56,281 nt of DNA from Ectocarpus siliculosus (taxonomy: Eukaryota > Sar > Phaeophyceae > Ectocarpales > Ectocarpaceae), in assembly GCA_000310025.1 (NCBI GenBank), contig FN649748.1:2827836-2884116 (forward strand). Reading direction: 5' to 3'. The translations under genes were made by a program, and so were the position numbers. Under the pieces are notes generated by a model. It saw only the letters and a program-made list of their open reading frames with translations. It made no database searches and was not told where the DNA came from. Position 1 is the stretch's first letter. The number at the start of each line of letters is the position of its first letter. Below are positions 49,901 through 56,281 of the stretch, piece by piece.

Positions 49901-52395
49901 TACTGTCCAAAGACGAAGGTGCTCGCGGTTCTTGTTTCCTTGGTGGCAAGGCGTGGAGGCGTCCTTGGTTTGCGTCACCCACAGGGGAGGAGGGGATGGG
50001 TTCGCAAGGCATCGTCACCCTGGCGGGAGCACAATATCCCTAGGGTGCCTACGGGGTATTGTACCCGCGGGGAGCCTTCGAGAAAGGGTCCCCATACACA
50101 AAGCGTGCCTCGTAGCATCGTGGCCATTCGGTTCCTACCCCACGATGAGTCAGCACATGGGAAACGGTTGGTGTAGAGCCCTTACTCAGCCTGCGAATCA
50201 ATCCAACCGACACACAGAGCGCGGCCTCGTAGCATCATTGGCCGTTCGTTTCGTACGCGACCATGAGTCTACGAGACGGTTGGTGCAGCCCTCAACGAGC
50301 CTGCGAATCGATCCAACCCCCCGCTTCCAACCGAATATTGCAAGAGACAGCGGGAAGCCGAAGGAACGCGACACTCACGATGCTCCCACTCCCATCACGA
50401 CTATCGGCAGGGTCAAGGCCTCTGCAAATTGGTCGTTTTGCAACGGCTGGTGGGTCGCTGCGAAAATCCCTCCGCCACCGATAACCAAGGCCTTGAACCG
50501 ATTTACCTGTGTGTTCGTCAAGCCGTTTCGATAATGGGGTTAGTCCACCGCAGTACGCTGTGACGGCACGCCGGCGTGCACGCGCGCATAACGGTGTCAC
50601 GGAACGCTAAAACGACAGTCATGCTCGAGAGTCCCAGCCGGTGCCCATCCCAACCGAATGGTCCGATTCACATGTGTCCGTGTTCTTCCGTCCCGACAAA
50701 AAATCTCTCGAGGTTGCCCCGTGAAATGGAGCCGTTTCTGTTCCGGAAAAACCATGAAATGCTGTGAGAACAATCTTGACACTAGCTCTTTCTTGTCTTC
50801 GTTTTCAAGAACTCGGAAAAACTTGCCAATTTCGATCGGACAGCCACAACGGTTTCCCCGGACACTTCTACTGCTCCAGGCAACAAGCTAGTGAGAGTTT
50901 CCTCTCAACAGAAAACACCAAGGCACACGGATATGCCTTGAAGACCAAAATGAAGATTCATACGTGTTTATTTTCCTTTCTGCAATGTTGTACCAACCGG
51001 GTGAAAAATAGTGTCTGGCCCAATGATACATATTGCCCCCCCCAAATTCTTGGGATACACTAGCGTCGTTCCACCCTATCGAGAACGACATCAACAATAC
51101 ACACGATATCACCTCGCGGGAGCTACCTGGTGGGCGAACTGTCGGTGTGATTCGGGGGAGAGTGTCCACTCTCTGTTGGAGCCGGGGGCGCAGAAGAAGG
51201 GCCAGGACACTCGCTGTCCGCGAAAAAAAAAAAAAGTGGTGTATGTATGTGTGTTTCGTTACCTTCCAAGCGAGGTCGGGCGTGAGGGGGAACACCTTCG
51301 AGTCGTCCCCGCCGAAAAACTCGCCGATGCGGTAACCCCTTTCGAGATATTCTCCGGCCGGGTGTGCGTACCAAAAACACTGGTCCGGTGCGACAGAAGC
51401 TAGGAGGTCTTGCATCGCGATTGGTTGCACCACATCACCCATGTTGCCTGGCAAGAGGTTGATTCGCGTCAGAAACAGAGGTGAATGCGCTAAAGTTCCG
51501 TGTGCCGAGTCAAATAGGCTTGGCGACACTCGCCAAACAATCATTTTGCCGGGCGTTGTTTCCCAAACGCTGCTGCTGATGCTGATGATGGTGATGGTAA
51601 TGGTGATTCTGCTGCTGGCAGTCGCAGCCGCGGTGGCAAGCCAATATTCTTCGACACCTATCACGTCCGACGCGTATTTGGACCAGTTATGCAAAGAATG
51701 TGTATAATGCCGGGTGCTTTGATCAAACGTTGCAGTTGCTGATGGAGCTTCTGAAGCTGGCAGTCACAGCAGCAGCGGCGGTGAGCCACTTTTTCTTCGA
51801 CATCGCCACCACCCTATCGAGTCAAACGCGTACTTCGGATCCAATATTCGGCGACGGCAGGCCAGCCATCAACAAGGAGACCAGCACGGAAAAGGCCATC
51901 ATAGTCACACCCAACATGGACCTCGCCGAGGCAACGCCACAATGGACTGATATAACTCCTCCTTTTTTTCTCACCATTGCAGAACCCCCCGAACAACAGG
52001 ATGCAGTCCCCGACATCATCGAACAGGCCCGCCTTGGACGGATCGGCCTGCCTCGAGTGCCAGTCGGCGCCCACTGCCCGTCTCCGCCCGTGCTGCGCGG
52101 CCTCTCGTAGCGGTGCTGTAAGCGTCTCCATCTCCTCCGAACTTGGTTGCCCTGCCCAACCCAGAAACCAGACGCGGAGGGGGGGAAGGGGGGTTCGTTC
52201 AACACGCTGCCCGGGTGCGAATTGCCCGGAAACAATGGGACACCGTCGATATTGTTCGGCCTCATCTTACCCCCCTATATTTACGCGTCCGTCTTGGTCC
52301 TCTCGACCAGGCCGCACACAAAATTCAGGTTGAGAACGGGATCTACCCTCTCGATGAGCGCATTGTTGCTGGTACAGCGCGCGGGAACGACCGCC
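46943..52395 (-). CDS. Polysaccharide pyruvyl transferase fused to a TPT/PEP-translocator-type transporter
   Basis: Minus-strand exons: 52395-52285, 52141-51975, 51447-51263, 50506-50379, 49809-49601, 49235-49090, 48871-46943. Every junction is phase-compatible (2, 1, 0, 2, 1, 0). Visible protein is about 957 residues; the N-terminus is upstream. Residues 1-440 are a polysaccharide pyruvyl transferase: GNMGDVVQPIAMQDLL, then KALVIGGGGIF, VALVRDP and STRLHGVVLGLHMGVP. This family moves pyruvate from PEP onto sugar hydroxyls as a ketal. After a Gln-rich linker comes one hydrophobic helix (about 503-522), a charged loop, then a multi-helix transporter (about 618-957). Its LKATEPVAAVAFSHLILGK and NSVKRVVM (about 913) are hallmarks of the triose-phosphate/PEP translocator family. 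The last exon encodes both the end of the enzyme and the whole transporter without a break, so the fusion is not an exon-joining guess. The transporter substrate is inferred. Confidence 0.88.
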
Positions 52396-53582
52396 CTTGC
52401 AGTGGTCGAGCCCCACAGTTCTCCGTTTTTTTTTTTTCATGTCGCACACGGGTTCGATACTTGCACTGCTACGATGGCACATCGATCGTGTCCACCAGTG
52501 ACAGCACCCAATCAGCGCATCGTCGAATACTCTGGGCATCAGGTTCTTAGCCCTGGTCGTGGGGCGTTTCAAGCATACGCAAGGATAACCGTCTGTCCAG
52601 GTGTAGGTGAAGTTAGTTGACCACACGACCAACTTGGGTTTGATTGTTGTTCCCCATCATCTGTATGTTTTCGTCGTTCCACCTGCATAGTAAGCGAGAA
52701 AATCGACAGAGGACCTCCAATTGTGCTCAAGAAAACCAGAGCACAGACTATAGCTTTTGCACACGAACTGAAAGACGACCATGGTTCGAACAAACGAAAA
52801 CGAAAAGATTCTTGGGCGATGAAGAGAGGGAGGGATACGAAATGATTCATCGAGCTTTTCGAACTTCTCCAGAATTGGAGACGCTCCGTAAGGGTTCCCG
52901 AAAACAATACTTGTCTCGACACTCTCAACACGTGATGTACGACAAGCTCGCCCTGCGTGCGAGTGGTCCCTTGTTATGCTTTTTGTAGGGACTTGAGTTT
53001 TTTTTTGCTTACATCGACCACGGTACTGTAATCGGCTGACCACTGCAGACCGTCGGTCGCCTTGAGATACCTGGAGCGATTTGAAGCTTGGTTACTCTGC
53101 TGAACAGCTTGTATCAGACACTTGGTGTTTTTTCCTATCAGAAGTTCTCGTTGTGCTCTATTCGGCTTGCCATCACAGCAGTTTGAGCCAGCAGATAAGA
53201 AACGTTCATTTCGGGTCGAGGTTCATGTCCTCATGTTGGCTCGAAGGACCATCCGAAGGCTTCCGCTTTCTGCACTAGAGAGTTTCACATGTTTTGGGTG
53301 TGTCGGCAACATGCAAATTTCCATACTCTCGTGGTTCTTGCTAATAAGAGTAGGCGTGGCGACATGAGGGGTTTTTGCCCTTGTGAAATTCCTGAATCCC
53401 TCCTCTATTGTCCATTTCTAGCAGCACCCATGCCCCAACGGCCGCGAATGAAGCCCCCCCCAACGCGCCCCGAAGTGGTTTGAAAAGGCGGGAAGGGACA
53501 TCGGTAGGATAGACAGACTAGGGAAGACATTTTTGAGCCACCTTTGGCAAAGTAGGAAGGAACGATTGGCCATCGGTAGTCG
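52396..53582. other. Probable 5' region of the fusion gene
   Basis: The 5' exon(s) of the fusion gene should be here. A minus-strand frame near 52690-52790 has a hydrophobic helix, AIVCALVFLSTIGGPLSIF, that could be a signal anchor, but the splice link to 52395 (phase 2) was not established. Confidence 0.35.
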
Positions 53583-53677
53583 GTCCTGTGGGAACAATGC
53601 TCCGTCCTCTCGAGGACGCATGGTCAATGGTCTAACCGCTAAGGCATGCAAAACATAAGAGTACGCCCCCCCCCACG
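53583..53677 (-). repeat. Dispersed repeat, copy B (inverted relative to 13664-13755)
   Basis: The reverse complement carries GCGTACTCTTATGTTTTGCA, GCGTCCTCGAGAGGACGGAG and GCATTGTTCCCAC in the same order and spacing as copy A. Confidence 0.55.
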
Positions 53678-53893
53678 CGCCCCGCCAACACAAAAAATAA
53701 CCACGTTTTACACCGTGGCCCCCAAGAGAAAGTGGTGTGCCTCTGATTGGACACGCTTGCTTCAACCACAGCTACTTCTTGTGATGACAATTGGCCATGA
53801 GGATATTTGACGGTAGGTGTCCCGGGCGGCGACCGGAAACCGTTGTTGGTTTCGATGTAAGATCCAATATCTTTGTGTCTGTCCGTACTATTA

Positions 53894-53949
53894 GCATCGA
53901 CCGCGCTAACTGCTGACCAATGGTAGGACGCCAGTCAGTCTCAGTGCGG
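53894..53949 (+). repeat. Short direct repeat, copy 1
   Basis: GCATCGACCGCGCTAACTG, then CTGACCAAT, then GGACGCCAGTC, then AGTGCGG. The same block order recurs at 54274-54326. Confidence 0.7.
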
Positions 53950-54273
53950 CCGTGTATGTATGGTTCTATCTGCGGTTGCAAGTACCTACATGTAGACCAA
54001 TTAATGCTGGGGCATCTACAAGCAGATAGCAAGGAGAACATGAGTAGAAAGCAGAAACCTCGCGTAGCGATGACATCACGAATAGAACAAGCGAACACAA
54101 GTCGGGGTTTCTTTTCACCGTTCCGATAAAAAATGCACGACTTTTCCGTTGCGTTAATAGCGAGCCTAATACTACCCCTTACCCTACCGCTCGCTGCGCG
54201 CCGCTAGGTAGGTAGGTTGTGGGTTATTATTTGTCGTAGTGTGTGCAGTTGCGTGTGTTTTGTTTTCTTACAG

Positions 54274-54326
54274 GCATCGGCCGCGCTAGCTGGCTGACCA
54301 ATAAGAAGACGTCAGTCTTAGTGCGG
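54274..54326 (+). repeat. Short direct repeat, copy 2
   Basis: GCATCGGCCGCGCTAGCTGG, then CTGACCAAT, then AGACGTCAGTC, then AGTGCGG. The two copies are 380 bp apart. They could be ends or subrepeats of a small element, since both contain the self-complementary GACGYCAGTC core. Confidence 0.7.
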
Positions 54327-54990
54327 TAAAAAACAAAAAAATAAAAATATGTTTCTGAGGCCACAATCGCGGCGCGTGTGTTCGTTCCATCTATTCTGGA
54401 GCCGGTTTACAGGCCTTTCGGCGTGCTGCAGTATTTACCTGACGTATCAGTCAGGGTCACACAAGAGAAAGGTCACACAGGAGAGCTTTTTCTTGATGAT
54501 CTTGTATCGTTTTATTCCCCACCTTTCTTTCCCCTGCGGTGCTTGACTGTAATCCCTTGCTATTTCCGGCTGTGTGCACCTAGTGCACCGCTGTCGGGCA
54601 GCAACAAAAAACCGTGTTAAAATTTCTACTTTTAGTCCACAGCAGTCTGTCGTTCCAGACCGTCAGAGACTGGGGGTATCCAGAAGTGCCCTGTGTTTCG
54701 TTTTCACGGCATTCTTTCGGACGTTCAACAGCTCGATTTTCAGAGACGAACATTAAAAAACATCCCACATGCCATCTACACACCATGCCCACCATGTATC
54801 GTGAGTGGCGCAGCCAAAGGGGAAAGCAGGACAAACCTCGCAGCAGCAGTTGAGGAGTAGTGCTTGCTGCAGTGCGGGCCCCAGGGGGGAGAGATGAGGA
54901 GGGGAGGTGACATTACCCTCGGAATATTTGCTGGGGCTGAAATTTTGAAAATTTGAAACTTGCATGCTTTCTTCAGGAAAATCCGTCGAG

Positions 54991-55021
<31 letters not shown>

Positions 55022-56103
55022 CTTCACATCAAAAACCGTTCCGATCTCTCTCTACCCAGCACCTTCATATGTCCGTACTGATCCAACACTTGACGCGGTC
55101 GATTCCCGTGGTCACAGGCTAACTTAGAGTAGATCTTAACAAAGAAATCAGATCTCGAAATTTTATTTCGATATAAGAATAAAAGAGTCTGATCTACCCA
55201 AATCCCGACAGAAGTGGAAGGTTGTGTTGTACAACCTGGTGTTTTGTCAGAACGGTTAGATCAAAGGGGGCACCGTAGGTAAGAGATAATTCATAGGTAG
55301 GCATGTAAAACGAAAGGAAAAGGAAAAATAAAGACATGTACCTTGCTCACAACAGAAGAAACGTCTGAACGAAAGAGCAAGACAACAAGCAAACAAGAGG
55401 AGGAGTAGAAGAGAGACAGAAGAGGAAGAAGAAGGAAGCGAGTGTACGGAAGGGAGGAGACAGACAGAGAAAGAGAGCAAGAGCATCGTCGGTTCGTTTT
55501 TGTTTTCAACGTCGGTCGACCCGGCGCTTGAGCGCGGGGGCCGGGATCCTGCTGCCGAGGGCGGGGTCCCATGCCGAATACGGTAAGGCTTGGGACGTTG
55601 ACACCGATGCGGCGCCGCGACGAGGAGGAGGAAGAGCAAGGCGGATGGCGGGGCCAAGGAAGGGGAGAGGACGGGGGCTGTCCGCAGAGGGGCGGAGGTG
55701 AGAGGAGGAGGTCGTTGAGCCAGGGTGAGCGACGGGTGACCAGTGTAGAGGGCCCGGGGACTTTGAGGATTGAGTCACGTCTATCGCCGTCCGCGTACTG
55801 AGGGTGAAGAGCGCGCCACTCAAGACCTAGGCAGACGCGTTCCAAATCCCCAATGGTAGTTAGGCGCGACCAGTCTACTCACGTCAGCCGCCGGGGTCCG
55901 TCACGTACGCAGCATGTCCCGTCCTCACAAGGCCACCGCAACGATTCCCACGCGCACGGCGGGAGTTCGTATGGTAGGGGGGCGGGGGGGAGGGGGGGGG
56001 GGTGGACACGTGGGGGGCGCCGGGATCTGCGCGGACGGACCAGCGCACTATGGGCCGCAAGGGGAAGAGATGGGAGCAGCGGGAGGAGGGTGCAGTAGGC
56101 CAG
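54327..56103. other. Stretch without recognised gene
   Basis: Contains a TTG run (about 54993-55020), a GA-rich tract (about 55300-55480) whose opposite strand yields a spurious Leu/Ser-rich frame, and G-runs near 55978-56000. No supported exon. Confidence 0.45.
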
Positions 56104-56281
56104 GTGGGGAGGTCGGGCAGCCGCAGCACTATCATCAACTAGCACCAGCAGCAGCACCAGCCGCAGCAGCACCAGCAGCAGTGGCAGCAACAACAGCAGA
56201 TGCCACAGCAGCAGCAACAGCACCAGCAGAGACCGCAATACCAGGGACAACAGCAGGGGCCGCAGCAGCAGCAACTGGAGA
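56104..56281 (+). repeat. CAG/CAA-rich triplet tract, possibly coding, running off the window
   Basis: From about 56135 the sequence is almost wholly CAG, CAA and CAC triplets interrupted by CCG, TGG and ATG. Read in one plus frame it is poly-Gln with scattered His/Pro (for example QQQMPQQQQQHQQRPQYQG); in another it is Ala-rich. The Gln frame has a TAG just upstream (near 56139), so an exon would have to start after it. It could be the start of a Gln-rich regulator exon or a simple repeat. Undecidable here. Confidence 0.45.

Noticed and set aside
52440-52470. GGTTCGATAC as a tRNA T-arm (B box)
   Set aside because: No cloverleaf could be drawn around it.
55879-56274. Leu-rich minus-strand frame
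   Set aside because: It is the complement of the CAG/CAA tract and G-runs; low complexity only.
1-56281. Integrated algal virus genes
   Set aside because: I looked for capsid, helicase or polymerase-type frames and found none; the only mobile genes are the retroelement gag.

Overview
The window reads as nuclear DNA of an intron-rich eukaryote. Coding pieces are short exons with GT-AG borders and matching phases, separated by introns of a few hundred bases. Proteins are rich in Ala/Gly/Ser disorder, GC content is moderately high, and the genes present (plastid-type PGP synthase, sulfotransferase, pyruvyl transferase fused to a TPT-family transporter) suit an alga with a sulfated extracellular matrix. 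A brown alga of the Ectocarpus type is my best guess; this is inference from style, not from a search. One 100-N scaffold gap (16862-16961) is flanked by poor sequence.

Layout. 141-2585 (+): last four exons of a bacterial-type phosphatidylglycerophosphate synthase. 2586-11392: largely gene-free, with a long imperfect hairpin at 4352-4490. 11393-13325 (+): 3' exons of a disordered, coiled-coil-ended protein. 13326-19053: repeats, a TA-flanked inverted-repeat element (14717-15330), one minus-strand exon (16373-16650), the gap, and a 66-bp tandem repeat. 19054-30769 (+): about 16 phase-compatible exons that I join into one large gene encoding a disordered/coiled-coil N-terminal half and a C-terminal half of degenerate EF-hand-like helix pairs. 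One intron holds a dense array of the palindrome CTTCCATGGAAG. 32133-38395 (+): exons of a galactose-3-O-sulfotransferase-like gene, with a complete 4.1-kb LTR retrotransposon (32641-36768, 5-bp target duplication) inside an intron; the element carries only gag. 39892-42561 (-): a single-pass membrane protein. 46943-52395 (-): seven exons encoding a polysaccharide pyruvyl transferase fused in frame to a triose-phosphate/PEP-translocator-type transporter. The rest, to 56281, is repeats and a CAG/CAA-rich end.

The most notable item is the pyruvyl transferase-transporter fusion. Pyruvyl transferases use phosphoenolpyruvate (PEP), and the TPT family includes PEP translocators. One polypeptide may therefore import PEP into the Golgi and use it there to pyruvylate wall polysaccharide. 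A sulfotransferase-like gene lies about 8.5 kb away, so two glycan-decorating activities share the neighbourhood.
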